64,000 bases of DNA, taken from contig NZ_JBGCCU010000001.1 in NCBI RefSeq assembly GCF_041261445.1, positions 124,001-188,000 of the forward strand, in the 5' to 3' direction. The first letter of the stretch is position 1. Every line of letters starts with the position of its first letter. Below the pieces are notes generated by a model. The model was not told the DNA's origin and searched no databases. It worked only from the letters and a program-made list of their open reading frames with translations. The stretch is from Catenulispora sp. EB89. GTDB lineage: Bacteria; Actinomycetota; Actinomycetes; Streptomycetales; Catenulisporaceae. The translations under genes were made by a program, and so were the position numbers. Of the stretch, positions 1 to 8,355 are shown in pieces.

Positions 1-835
<835 letters not shown>

Positions 836-896
836 TCAGGGACACCGTAGCGCGCGTACCGTGATCCGCGTCAATGCCAGGGGAACGGGAGCACCG

Positions 897-1094
897 ATGA
901 TCGGCAAACAGGGCCGGGTGACGGGGCGCATCGCGCCGGGGCTGGTCGGCGAGGTGATAGTGGAGATCCGCGGCGGCAGCGAGGCGTTCCACGCGTACGC
1001 GATGACGCCGGGGACGGAGATCCCGAAGGACGCGCTGGTGGTCGTGGTGGAGTACCAGGCGCCTCGGACGGTCTATGTGGAGCAGCTGTTGTAG
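897..1094 (+). CDS. Small NfeD-like OB-fold protein
   Basis: A 65-residue protein (starts MIGKQGRVTGRIAPG, ends VYVEQLL). It resembles only the C-terminal OB-fold domain of NfeD proteins, with no membrane segment. The ATG at 897 is chosen because GGGGAACGGGAG precedes it; the reading frame stays open far upstream, but that extension runs antisense through the thiC leader. NfeD partners usually sit beside flotillin/SPFH genes, and a flotillin starts 1.1 kb downstream on the same strand. The intervening DUF2975-HTH pair looks like an insertion into that pairing. The family call is by motif and context only. Confidence 0.7.
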   Translation: MIGKQGRVTGRIAPGLVGEVIVEIRGGSEAFHAYAMTPGTEIPKDALVVVVEYQAPRTVYVEQLL

Positions 1095-1116
1095 GGGTTT
1101 CTCAGGGTCTTGTGGT

Positions 1117-1163
1117 TATCGAAAGTCGATGGCATCGTTTCTCGATACCATCGACTTTCGATA
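1117..1163. promoter_or_regulatory. Triple operator: three tandem YATCG-N5-CGATR palindromes
   Basis: Three 15-bp palindromic elements are spaced exactly 16 bp apart: TATCGAAAGTCGATG (1117-1131), CATCGTTTCTCGATA (1133-1147) and CATCGACTTTCGATA (1149-1163). The outer two are also perfect 16-bp inverted repeats of each other. The array ends just before the Shine-Dalgarno (GGGGGA) of the DUF2975 gene. Inference: a binding array for the co-transcribed HTH protein. Confidence 0.7.
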
Positions 1164-1176
1164 TGGGGGAACGGTC

Positions 1177-1822
1177 GTGGAAGCTTTCGCGAAGAAGAGG
1201 GCTGCCAAGGTTCGGAATCCGCTGGAACCGCTGATGACGCTCAACTGGATGGTGTTGAGCCTGGTGCTCGGCAGTTTCGCTTGGGACATCATCGACACGC
1301 TGTTCGGCAGCGGCAGCATCCTGGGATACGGACACTATGTCTCGGTCTGCGCGGACACCGGCGGCATGGGAGCACGCGCTGACAGCACAAACTGGCTGTT
1401 TCCAACCGCGCGCTGGTGTCACCGCTGACGCGACGCACGTCCGGCTGTGCACCGACCAGCCCTCCGCCGGCCAGCGGTGGTGGTACACGCTGGACAACCT
1501 GCCGGGGACGGTGACCTTGATCGGCGTGGTGCTGATCGCGTTTCTCGCGCTTGCAGCAGCCCACCGCAAGGGCCTGTACACCTCGGGATTCGCCACCAGG
1601 CTCCGCTTCCTCGGGTGGTTTCTGGTGGCCGACTCGGTACTCCGCCCGGCCGTCGAGCACTATGCGGCGCGCAAGCTGTGGGCCACCTTGGCCGCCGGCC
1701 CCATCGATCACCGGTGGGCTGTGCTCTGGATCTATCTGTTCGCCGGGCTGGCTCTGCTGTCCTTGGCCCGCATCATGCGCGTCGGCACCGAGATGCGCGA
1801 AGACCTGGAGGGCGTCGTCTGA
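1177..1822 (+). pseudogene. DUF2975 membrane protein, interrupted by a single-base frameshift
   Basis: The start is GTG 1177, with GGGGGA 7 bases upstream. The first frame reads VEAFAKKRAAKVRNP, then a membrane segment (WMVLSLVLGSFAWDIIDTLF), and stops at 1428 after TNWLFPTARWCHR. The +1 frame resumes the family pattern with RAGVTADATHVRLCTDQPS, followed by membrane segments around VTLIGVVLIAFLALAAA and AVLWIYLFAGLALLSLARI, to a stop at 1822. The frames join cleanly if one base near 1408-1418 is skipped, giving about 215 residues, the usual DUF2975 size. This is either a real inactivating mutation or a sequencing error. The stop overlaps the next gene's ATG by one base, as in other DUF2975-HTH pairs. 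Confidence 0.75.
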
Positions 1823-2061
1823 TGCCGCCGGACAACGCCGACGCCCACTCGATCGGCGTGCACCTGGACCGTCTGCTGGAAGCGCGTGGTCTGACCCTGA
1901 CCGAGCTCGCCGACCGGGTCGGGGTCACCGTCGTGAACCTGTCCGTGCTGAAGAACGGCCGGGCGAAGGCCATCCGTTTCAGCACCCTGACTGCCCTGTG
2001 CCGGGAGCTCGGCTGCCAGCCCGGGGACCTGCTCAGCTACCAGCCCGACGGGCTGGAATGA
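1822..2061 (+). CDS. Xre-family HTH regulator (YozG-like), partner of DUF2975
   Basis: A 79-residue protein that is essentially one Xre/Cro-type helix-turn-helix: LEARGLTLTELADRVGVTVV followed by LSVLKNGRAKAIRFSTL and LCRELGCQPGDLLSY. This architecture is typical of the small regulator encoded after DUF2975 genes. The ATG overlaps the preceding stop by one base, so translation is coupled. It is the natural candidate to bind the triple YATCG-N5-CGATR array at 1117-1163 (inference). No effector domain is present. Confidence 0.85.
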   Translation: MPPDNADAHSIGVHLDRLLEARGLTLTELADRVGVTVVNLSVLKNGRAKAIRFSTLTALCRELGCQPGDLLSYQPDGLE

Positions 2062-2214
2062 ATGCGTGAGGCATGCATGTTCCGGGTGTGAGCGTGCTGT
2101 GAGAAACGCAAGCGCGATGCAAACGCCCGGGCCATTCTTCGGCGGTTCCGCCGGGAGTAGAACTTCCCTTGGCACTCCGCAGGGTACGGAGGCCACACGG
2201 GAAGGATGTGAACG

Positions 2215-3897
2215 GTGCCTACTGCCGTTCCGTACGTCATCGGGGGAGTCGTACTCCTCGTCGCAGTGCTCATATTCCTGTTCAAGGCCATGTGGCGGGT
2301 GGCCGAGCCGAACCAGGCGCTGATCGTCTCCGGGCGGCGGCACCGGGGGACCGGCGGGGACGGGCTGGGCTTTCGCATCGTCACCGGGGGCGGCAGCTTC
2401 GTGCTGCCGGGTGTGCAGGTGGTGCGGCGGTTGTCGCTGGACCTGAACGAGTCCGGGCTGGAAGTCGAGTGCGTCACCCGGCAGGGGATCCCGTTGCACG
2501 TCAAGGGGGTGGTGATCTTCAAGGTCGGGGACGATCACGCCTCGATCGCGAACGCCGCGCGGCGGTTCCTGGACCAGCAGGCGCAGATGGGGGTCCGCGT
2601 CCACAACATCTTCGCCGGGCATCTGCGCTCCATCGTCGGCAACCTGACCGTCGAGGAGATGATCCGGGAGCGCGAGCGGCTCACCGAGCAGACCCGCGCC
2701 ACCAGCGGCACCGAGATGGAGAAGCTCGGCCTGATCATCGACTCGCTGCAGATCCAGGAGATCGACGACCCGACCGGGTACATCAGGGCCCTGGCGGCGC
2801 CGCACGCCGCCGCAGTCAACCGGGACGCCCGCATCGCGCAGGCCGCCGCCGACCAGAGCGCCACCGAGGCCGAGGCGGAGGCCAACGCCCGCAAGGCCGA
2901 GGCGATGCGCAAGACCAGCATCCAGCAGGCCGGCTACCAGGCCGAGGTGGAGGAGGCGCAGGCCCGCGCGAAGCAGGCCGGGCCGCTGGCCGACGCGCGG
3001 GCCCGGCAGGACGTCGTGGTGCAGGAGACCCGCGTCGCCGAGCTGGAGGCCCAGCGCAAGGAGCAGCAGCTGCAGGTCGAGGTCCGCAAGCCCGCGGACG
3101 CCAAGGCCTACGAGACCGTCACGCTGGCCCAGGCCGAGCGCGAGGCGAAGATCCACGAGGCCGAGGCGGAGGCCAAGGAGACCGAGCTGCGGGCGCTGGC
3201 CGAGGCGCACCGGGTGAAGGCCGCGGCCGAGGCGGAGTCGCAGGCCAAGCGCGCGATGGGCCAGGCGTCCGCGGACGCCGCGCAGGCCCAGGCGCTCGCC
3301 GACGCCGAAGCGCGCCGGGCCCGCGGCCTGGCCGACGCCGAAGCCCGCCGGGCCGAGGGTCTGGCCGAGGCCGAAGCCCGTCAGGCCCGCGGTCTGGCCG
3401 ACGCCGAGTCCCGCCGCGCCGAGGGTCTGGCGAACGCGGACGCCCGCAAGGCCGAGGGCGCGGCGAACGCCGAGGCGGTCCGGGCCCGCGGTCTGGCCGA
3501 GGCCGACGCCGCCAAGGCGCTGGGCCTGGCCGAGGCCGAGGCGATCAAGGCCCGCGGCGAGGCGCTGGCCGAGCACCAGGACGCCGTCATCAACCAGCAG
3601 CTGGTCGCGCAGCTGCCGCTGGTGGTCGAGGCGGGCGCCAAGTCCTTCGAGAACGTCGAGCACATGGTGCTGCTCAACGGCGCCGACGGCGTCACCGACG
3701 TCTTCGGCAAGGCCCTGACGATGGGCGGCACCGGCCTCGGCCTGGCGCGCCAGATGCTGGCCACGATGGGCGAGCAGAACGGCAAGGCCGCCGTGGCGAG
3801 CAAGCCGGCCCGGAAGGAGGCGGTCGAGATCACCGAGATCACCGAGACCGTCGAGGCCATCGAGACCGTCGAGGCCACACAGACCCGCGCAGAGTAG
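2215..3897 (+). CDS. Flotillin-like SPFH/band 7 membrane scaffold protein
   Basis: 560 residues from GTG 2215 (GGGAAGG upstream). Residues 5-25 form a single membrane anchor (VIGGVVLLVAVLIFLF). The SPFH domain follows (about 30-210: WRVAEPNQALIVSG, GIPLHVKGVVIFKVGDD, LRSIVGNLTVEEMI). Residues 215-470 are a long Ala/Glu/Arg coiled coil, the flotillin region. Within it, from about residue 360, an 11-12 residue unit of type GLADAEARRAR is repeated about eight times. Flotillins organise membrane microdomains. The small NfeD-like gene upstream supports the call. A strong hairpin terminator follows the stop. Confidence 0.92.
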   Translation: MPTAVPYVIGGVVLLVAVLIFLFKAMWRVAEPNQALIVSGRRHRGTGGDGLGFRIVTGGGSFVLPGVQVVRRLSLDLNESGLEVECVTRQGIPLHVKGVVIFKVGDDHASIANAARRFLDQQAQMGVRVHNIFAGHLRSIVGNLTVEEMIRERERLTEQTRATSGTEMEKLGLIIDSLQIQEIDDPTGYIRALAAPHAAAVNRDARIAQAAADQSATEAEAEANARKAEAMRKTSIQQAGYQAEVEEAQARAKQAGPLADARARQDVVVQETRVAELEAQRKEQQLQVEVRKPADAKAYETVTLAQAEREAKIHEAEAEAKETELRALAEAHRVKAAAEAESQAKRAMGQASADAAQAQALADAEARRARGLADAEARRAEGLAEAEARQARGLADAESRRAEGLANADARKAEGAANAEAVRARGLAEADAAKALGLAEAEAIKARGEALAEHQDAVINQQLVAQLPLVVEAGAKSFENVEHMVLLNGADGVTDVFGKALTMGGTGLGLARQMLATMGEQNGKAAVASKPARKEAVEITEITETVEAIETVEATQTRAE

Positions 3898-3916
3898 CGC
3901 GGCGCGCAACGGGGGT

Positions 3917-3944
3917 GGGCCCGGCGGATTCATCCGCCGGGCCC
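3917..3944 (+). terminator. Hairpin terminator after the flotillin gene
   Basis: Perfect 13-bp inverted repeat: GGGCCCGGCGGAT (3917-3929) and ATCCGCCGGGCCC (3932-3944) with a 2-nt spacer, starting 20 bases after the stop. There is no T-run, as is usual in high-GC actinomycetes. Confidence 0.75.
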
Positions 3945-3950
3945 GTCGCA

Positions 3951-4028
3951 GTGTTCGGGTGCAGTGTTCGGGTGCAGTGTTCGGGTGCAGTGTTCGGGTG
4001 CAGTGTTCGGGTGCAGCGTTCGGGTGCA
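3951..4028. repeat. Tandem 13-bp repeat, six copies plus a degenerate seventh
   Basis: The unit GTGTTCGGGTGCA occurs five times exactly (3951-4015), then once as GCGTTCGGGTGCA (4016-4028). A decayed seventh copy lies at 4029-4041. The array starts 6 bases after the flotillin terminator. It lies between convergent transcription units and has no coding role. Confidence 0.95.
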
Positions 4029-4116
4029 GCGTTCTGGTTCGGGCGACACGGAAGCACCGCCCGAGAGTCAGGCGGTCTGGGGGAATAAAAGCCCTGCCAG
4101 GGGGAAGGAACGACGA

Positions 4117-4140
4117 TGAGACCCGCGTACGCGGGTCTCA
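4117..4140. other. Perfect 24-bp palindrome
   Basis: TGAGACCCGCGTACGCGGGTCTCA is a perfect dyad and can also fold as a 10-bp stem with a GTAC loop. It lies in the 405-base gap between the flotillin and DUF5326 genes, which point toward each other. It could be the minus-strand terminator or a protein-binding site. The rest of the gap holds the terminator, the 13-bp array and a 9-bp direct repeat (ACGTTCGTC twice, 4203-4220). No gene was recognised there. Confidence 0.6.
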
Positions 4141-4302
4141 CCAGTTCCATGGGCTCCCACCGGTTTCAGGGTTTCCCCCTAGTCCCGGTGAGCCCAGGGA
4201 CAACGTTCGTCACGTTCGTCACACGGGTCGCGGCGGACACCGCCGACCGCGACACCGGATCCCGATCCCCCGTCACGCGCCGGCCGGCCTCCGGCGGGTC
4301 TC

Positions 4303-4527
4303 CTAGTAGAGACCCTTGCGCTGCTTGTCGCGCAGCTTCTTCCGGCGGTAGGCCGGAATCTCCATCATGACCTTGTGGTATCCCCAGTACAGCGCGCCGA
4401 CGACGGCGGCGGCGATGACCAGGGTCACGATGCCGTGCAGGATGAAGCCCACGATCGCGCTGATGATCCAGAAACTGACCACGATGCCCGCGATCGGTAG
4501 TGCGATCCACTTGAGCCAGAAGGGCAT
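4303..4527 (-). CDS. Small DUF5326-like membrane protein
   Basis: 74 residues from ATG 4527, preceded by GGTGGGG at good spacing. The frame stays open to 4581, but that upstream ATG lacks a ribosome site. The protein begins MPFWLKWIALPIAG and has two hydrophobic segments (about 6-28 and 30-52), then a basic tail with YRRKKLRDKQRK. The aromatic WLKWIA start and short hydrophobic body match actinobacterial DUF5326 proteins of unknown function. It appears monocistronic. Confidence 0.7.
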   Translation of the reverse strand: MPFWLKWIALPIAGIVVSFWIISAIVGFILHGIVTLVIAAAVVGALYWGYHKVMMEIPAYRRKKLRDKQRKGLY

Positions 4528-4841
4528 TGCCACCCCACCTTGTCTTGTCGTTTCTCTCCAGAACCGAAGGTCCTGTACCACTCAACGTCGTGGCCTACGC
4601 TTCCAGTTCCCAGGTAACCACGCGATATGTCGCGTTGGCAAGCGACCTTCGTAGGGGATCCGCCGCCGCCGGGACGGCGGTGGGGCAACCGTGGGGCGCA
4701 TGAGGCGGGTGGGGCTGAAGTTGCGCGAAGTGCTTTTGAGGATGTTGAGATACCCGGGGCCGGAGTGGCTCAATGTGCTGATGTGCGAACAGTGCACTGA
4801 TGTGCGTGCCCGCGCGGCGGGTGCCCCAGCGTCCGGGCACG
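4528..4841. other. Intergenic stretch without a supported gene
   Basis: This holds the promoter side of the DUF5326 gene. It also holds a repeated CTGATGTGCG (near 4780 and 4796) and a GTGCCCG...CGGGCAC inverted repeat (about 4806-4840). Short reading frames here lack ribosome sites or recognisable protein sequence. Confidence 0.5.
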
Positions 4842-4904
4842 AAAAAAGACCCCTGCAATCCTTCGGGCCCGGCGCCTGCGCGCCGGGCCCTACTAGCAGG
4901 GATC
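4842..4904 (-). terminator. Rho-independent terminator of the MarR gene
   Basis: On the minus strand an outer GATCCCTGC / GCAGGGGTC stem encloses a perfect 11-bp inner stem (GGGCCCGGCGC / GCGCCGGGCCC). A run of six T (complement of 4842-4847) follows. It lies 34 bases after the MarR stop and is one of the few canonical terminators in the window. Confidence 0.9.
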
Positions 4905-4937
4905 TTGCCGATTGTCGCCGCGGGTGAGCCGGGTGGC

Positions 4938-5582
4938 TCAGCGCGCGGTCTTCTTGGCCGTCTTCTTGGCGGTCTTCTTCGCGGCCGCCTTCTTCACGGT
5001 CTTCTTGGCCGCCGCCTTCTTGGCCGGAGCGGCCTTGGCCGCAGCGGTCTTCTTGGCGGGAGCCTTCTTCGCCGTCTTCTTGGCCGTGGTCCGCACCGCC
5101 CGCTTCACCGGCTTCGGGGCGGCCTCCTCCTTGGTGAAGGGGGCACGCGCCTGGTCCAGCAGCTTGGCGAACGTCGCCTGGTCCTTGACGGCCATGGTGC
5201 CGGCCAGCGTCTTCTCGACGGCCAGCACCTCCTTGTCGGCCCTGGCCAGGATCCGCTTGCCGGCAGTGGTGATCGTGGTCTCCATGGCACGACCCTGGCC
5301 GGGCACCGAGCGGCGCTCGATGTACCCCTTGAGGGTCAGGTTGCCCAGGACCGTGGTCATGGTCTGGGGGGTGACCAGGCATCGCCGGGCCAACTCCGCT
5401 CCACTGATGCCGGGCTCGTCATTGATGACGAGCAGGGCTGTGTACTGGGGGACCGTCACGCCCATCGGCCGAAGCACGGCGTCCTTGGCCCCGCTGAGTT
5501 CCTGTTCGAGGCTCTTGACCTTGTGGCCGAGCCGCTGTTCCACCGCAGTCATGGTGTGAGCATATCCGGCAAAACCCTTCAT
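4938..5582 (-). CDS. MarR-family regulator with histone-H1-like Lys/Ala tail
   Basis: 214 residues from ATG 5582; ATG 5552 (MTAVEQRLGHKVK) is equally possible, and neither has a strong ribosome site. Residues 20-145 form a MarR winged helix: VTVPQYTALLVINDEPGISG, then the recognition part ARRCLVTPQTMTTVLGNLTL, then the wing KGYIERRSVPGQGRAMET. From residue 155 the protein becomes a roughly 60-residue basic tail built of AKKT, PAKK and KKTAKK units. Such tails occur on actinobacterial HU and Streptomyces HrdB-type proteins and bind DNA non-specifically. On a MarR protein the tail is unusual. The gene has its own terminator. Confidence 0.9.
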   Translation of the reverse strand: MKGFAGYAHTMTAVEQRLGHKVKSLEQELSGAKDAVLRPMGVTVPQYTALLVINDEPGISGAELARRCLVTPQTMTTVLGNLTLKGYIERRSVPGQGRAMETTITTAGKRILARADKEVLAVEKTLAGTMAVKDQATFAKLLDQARAPFTKEEAAPKPVKRAVRTTAKKTAKKAPAKKTAAAKAAPAKKAAAKKTVKKAAAKKTAKKTAKKTAR

Positions 5583-5945
5583 GAACCAATTCAGGGCCGT
5601 TCGTGGGATACCGACCCTGATAGCCAGGCGTGAAACCAGCCTTCTGCATCCGCCGATCAGGCGACATCAGTGGACGATGACGGAATCCAGTCACCGTCTG
5701 CTTGCCAGAGTACGGGTACACGGGAATGTGTGGAGCACCGGTGGTCGATTTCTTAGAAAGCTGTGACCTCGGCAAGCCCCGCGAGTCCCCTCGAAGTCCT
5801 CTTACGCCACAGTGAGCGCATCAAGGAACGCGGAGGGTGTCCGAACGGGGTGCGAACGATGTGGCTTTCATGTTCTGTTCTTGATGAAGAACGCCTCCGT
5901 GTCAAGCCCTCGACTCGCGATATGGGACCGTGCGAGCATGCCGCG
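5583..5945. other. Divergent intergenic region, no gene recognised
   Basis: 363 bases between the divergent MarR and holin-like genes, with lower GC than the flanking genes. It contains an imperfect GGGATACC...GGTC-like dyad near 5610. No ribosome site, RNA motif or recognisable peptide was found. It presumably holds both promoters. Confidence 0.4.
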
Positions 5946-6344
5946 GTGAAGAAGCTGCTGCTGAAGATCGGTATCAACGGCGTCGCCCTGTGGGTCACCA
6001 CGCTGGTGGTGTCCGGCGTGAAGATCGTGGTCGATCCCAACGCCCAGAACGCCACCAGGGAGAAGGTGCTCACGGTACTCATAGTGGCGGTCATCTTCGC
6101 CGCCGTGAACACCCTGGTGAAACCCCTGGTGCAGATCGCGACATTCGGGTTGTTCATCCTGACCCTGGGACTGATCACCTTCGTGATCAACGCGCTCATG
6201 CTGTTGCTCACCTCGAAGATCTGCGAGCACTACGACGTGCGGTTCCACGTGGACGGCCTGGGATCGGCGCTGATCGGCGCGCTCGTCATCAGCGTGGTCT
6301 CCATCGCGCTGCACGCGATGCTCCCGGACGACGTCAAGCGCTGA
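5946..6344 (+). CDS. Four-TM phage-holin-family membrane protein
   Basis: 132 residues from GTG 5946 (KKLLLKIGINGVALWVTTLV); ATG 5922 is an in-frame alternative. Four hydrophobic segments are visible: about 7-25, 40-60 (VLIVAVIFAAVNTLVKPLV), 62-88 (TFGLFILTLGLITFVINALM) and 105-128. The order and the VNTLVKP and TLGLITFVINA stretches match the chromosomal 4-TMS 'phage holin family' (PF04020). These are found in almost all actinobacteria without linked phage genes, so the name does not imply lysis. No phage genes are nearby. Confidence 0.85.
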   Translation: MKKLLLKIGINGVALWVTTLVVSGVKIVVDPNAQNATREKVLTVLIVAVIFAAVNTLVKPLVQIATFGLFILTLGLITFVINALMLLLTSKICEHYDVRFHVDGLGSALIGALVISVVSIALHAMLPDDVKR

Positions 6345-6348
6345 GAAA

Positions 6349-6365
6349 CCGCCCGAGCGGGGCGG
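6349..6365 (+). terminator. Short hairpin after the holin-like gene
   Basis: CCGCCC (6349-6354) pairs with GGGCGG (6360-6365) across a 5-nt loop, directly after the stop codon. It is weak and lacks a T-run. Confidence 0.4.
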
Positions 6366-6419
6366 AATCGGTGGTGGCGGGCTACGTCCAACGGGCTCAC
6401 CTGCGGCTACGATCGCCAT

Positions 6420-7319
6420 ATGGCGAGTACTGTCGCGGACCGCGTGGCCGCCCTGCTGAACAGGGCCGTGCTCGGCGTGGCCGCCGTCGGAGGCGGCTCT
6501 TTCGGGAAGACGTACCGCATACAGTTCTTCACCGGCGGCGCGGCGTTCGTGAAGACGTTGGACCACGCCGCGAAGGTGGCCGGGCCCGGATACTTCGACG
6601 CCGAGGCCGCCGGTCTGCGCTGGCTGCGCGAGGCGGTCGGCGAGGACGGCGCCTCCGGCGGCGTGCGGGTCCCCGAGGTGCTGGGCGTGGCCGAGGACAT
6701 CCTGGTCACCTCCTGGATCGCCCCGGGCCGGCCGACCCCCGACGGCGCCGAGGAGTTCGGCCGCCGGCTGGCCTCCCTGCACGCCCGCGGCGCGCACAGC
6801 TTCGGCGCCGAGTGGCCCGGCTACATCGCGGTCCTGCCGTTGGACAACGGCGGCGACGAGGACTGGGCCACCTTCTACGTCGAGCGCCGGGTGCTCCCCT
6901 ACGTCCGCCTGGCCCGCGACCGCGGCCACCTGGACGCCGAGGGCGCACAGGTGATCGAGGAGGTCTGCACCCGCATCGACTTCCTGGCCGGCGAGGAGGA
7001 ACGGCCCTCGCGGATCCACGGCGACGCCTGGAGCGGCAACATCCTGTGGGACGGCCGGGGCGAGGGCTGGTTCATCGATCCCGCGGCGCACGGCGGCCAC
7101 CGCGAGACCGACCTGGCGATGCTGGCGCTGTTCCCGCCCCCGTATCTGGACCGGATCATCGCGTCCTACGACGAGGTGCACCCCCTGGCCGACGGCTGGC
7201 AGGAGCGGGTGCCGCTGCACCAGCTGCACCCACTGCTGGTCCACGCGGCGCTGTACGGGTCCGACTACGGGGTGCGCGCGGCGTCGGTGGCCCGGGAGTT
7301 GGCCGAGCGGCTGCGGTGA
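6420..7319 (+). CDS. Fructosamine kinase family protein
   Basis: 299 residues, the family length. It has the aminoglycoside-phosphotransferase-like fold: a glycine-rich loop GGGSFGKTYRI (about 25), the invariant Lys in AAFVKTL, the catalytic loop HGDAWSGNILW (about 200) and the metal-binding DPAAHGGHRETDLAM. Fructosamine-3-kinases phosphorylate ketoamine adducts of glycated proteins, leading to deglycation. Bacterial members often act on ribulosamines or free substrates, so the exact substrate is unknown. The gene is monocistronic and convergent with the surface-protein locus. Confidence 0.93.
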   Translation: MASTVADRVAALLNRAVLGVAAVGGGSFGKTYRIQFFTGGAAFVKTLDHAAKVAGPGYFDAEAAGLRWLREAVGEDGASGGVRVPEVLGVAEDILVTSWIAPGRPTPDGAEEFGRRLASLHARGAHSFGAEWPGYIAVLPLDNGGDEDWATFYVERRVLPYVRLARDRGHLDAEGAQVIEEVCTRIDFLAGEEERPSRIHGDAWSGNILWDGRGEGWFIDPAAHGGHRETDLAMLALFPPPYLDRIIASYDEVHPLADGWQERVPLHQLHPLLVHAALYGSDYGVRAASVARELAERLR

Positions 7320-7341
7320 CGTGCGGCCCGCGGCAGGGCGG

Positions 7342-8355
7342 CTATGAGGATTCGTTCTCAGGAATCTCAGGCGTCTCAGCCGTCGCGTTTTCGAGCTCTG
7401 GGGTCGGAAGCACCAGCGCCGGCGCCGCCGGTTCCACCGGGGACGGCCCCGGGAAAGGCTCTGGGACGGCCGTACCGCGCCTGCGGACCGCCAAGAGGCA
7501 CAGCACCCCCAGAACGAGCGCGAAAGGCGCCACAAGCTCGCCCCAGGGGCGTACGGCCGCTGACAGGGTGCGGACGGTGACCGGGTTCCCGGGCGCGCCG
7601 ATCGCGACTCCGATCTCGTAGTCGCGGAACCAGCCGCCGGGCAGGGCCAGCTCGCAGGTCAGCGTCCGGCGACCGCCGACCGGCAGGTCGCCGCCGGTCC
7701 AGGCCACGGGGTAGCGGCCGACCTGCTTGGCGCCGCGCGACACGGTCAGCACGACGCCGGGGTCCGGGGCCGGCCCGCCGCCGAGGTTCGCGAAGGTCAC
7801 CGTGACCTGCGCCGACCCGTCCGCCCCGAGCTGGGACAAGAACGGAGAGTCGCCGACGGCCGTGGCGTCCATCAGCTTCGCCGTGCCGGCCGGGGTCGGC
7901 GCCGCCTGCGGCAGATAGCGCAGGCCGGGGATGCTGATCGGGGCGTCCACGGGGTCGGCGGCAGCACCGTCGAACGGCGCCGCGTGCACCGTGCAGGGGC
8001 ACGGGGTCGGCGGCTCCACGACCGGCAGGCTCCGGTGGAACCCGCCGGCGGCGTCCGTCGTCGCGATGACCGCGGCCGCGATGGCGCAGGAGTTCGACGT
8101 TCCGCCGATGCCGCATATCTCCACCTGCAACCGGGCCCCGGCGGGGAACCCGCTGCCGGTCACGCTGATGTACTCCCCCAGCTTCGCCGTGCTCTTGGAC
8201 AGCGCCAGGGCGGGACCGTCGGCGGCGCCGGTGTGCACATCCGAAACGACCGGAGCGGCGGACGAGGCATACCCGGCATACGCAGCGGACACGGCAGGCG
8301 TCACCGGGCCGACCGCCAGCAGGATCGCCGCGGCAGAAGCGGCCAGCCCGCGCAT
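7342..8355 (-). CDS. Membrane-anchored exoprotein with neocarzinostatin-like domain
   Basis: 337 residues. A signal peptide (MRGLAASAAAILLAVGPVTP, cut near residue 24) is followed by a domain (about 50-150) with the neocarzinostatin-family pattern: ISVTGSGFPAGARLQVEICG, with paired Cys in GGTSNSC and PCPCTVHA. A second beta-rich domain (165-270) precedes a C-terminal membrane segment (LVAPFALVLGVLCLLAV) and a Pro/Glu-rich tail facing inward. Its ATG overlaps the stop of the DUF916 gene by one base, so the two are co-translated. Neocarzinostatin-like domains here probably serve as structural Ig-like modules, not chromophore binders (inference). Confidence 0.75.
   Translation of the reverse strand: MRGLAASAAAILLAVGPVTPAVSAAYAGYASSAAPVVSDVHTGAADGPALALSKSTAKLGEYISVTGSGFPAGARLQVEICGIGGTSNSCAIAAAVIATTDAAGGFHRSLPVVEPPTPCPCTVHAAPFDGAAADPVDAPISIPGLRYLPQAAPTPAGTAKLMDATAVGDSPFLSQLGADGSAQVTVTFANLGGGPAPDPGVVLTVSRGAKQVGRYPVAWTGGDLPVGGRRTLTCELALPGGWFRDYEIGVAIGAPGNPVTVRTLSAAVRPWGELVAPFALVLGVLCLLAVRRRGTAVPEPFPGPSPVEPAAPALVLPTPELENATAETPEIPENESS

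Noticed and set aside
1732-3933. A 733-codon open frame on the minus strand across the flotillin gene
   Set aside because: It is the antisense shadow of a GC-biased coding frame; it is Leu/Gly/Arg-rich without family motifs, while the plus strand encodes a clear SPFH protein.
3951-4041. Tandem array as a CRISPR
   Set aside because: Units are directly contiguous 13-mers without spacers, and no cas genes are present.
5946-6344. Holin-like gene as a sign of a prophage
   Set aside because: No other phage genes nearby; this 4-TM family is chromosomal in most actinobacteria.
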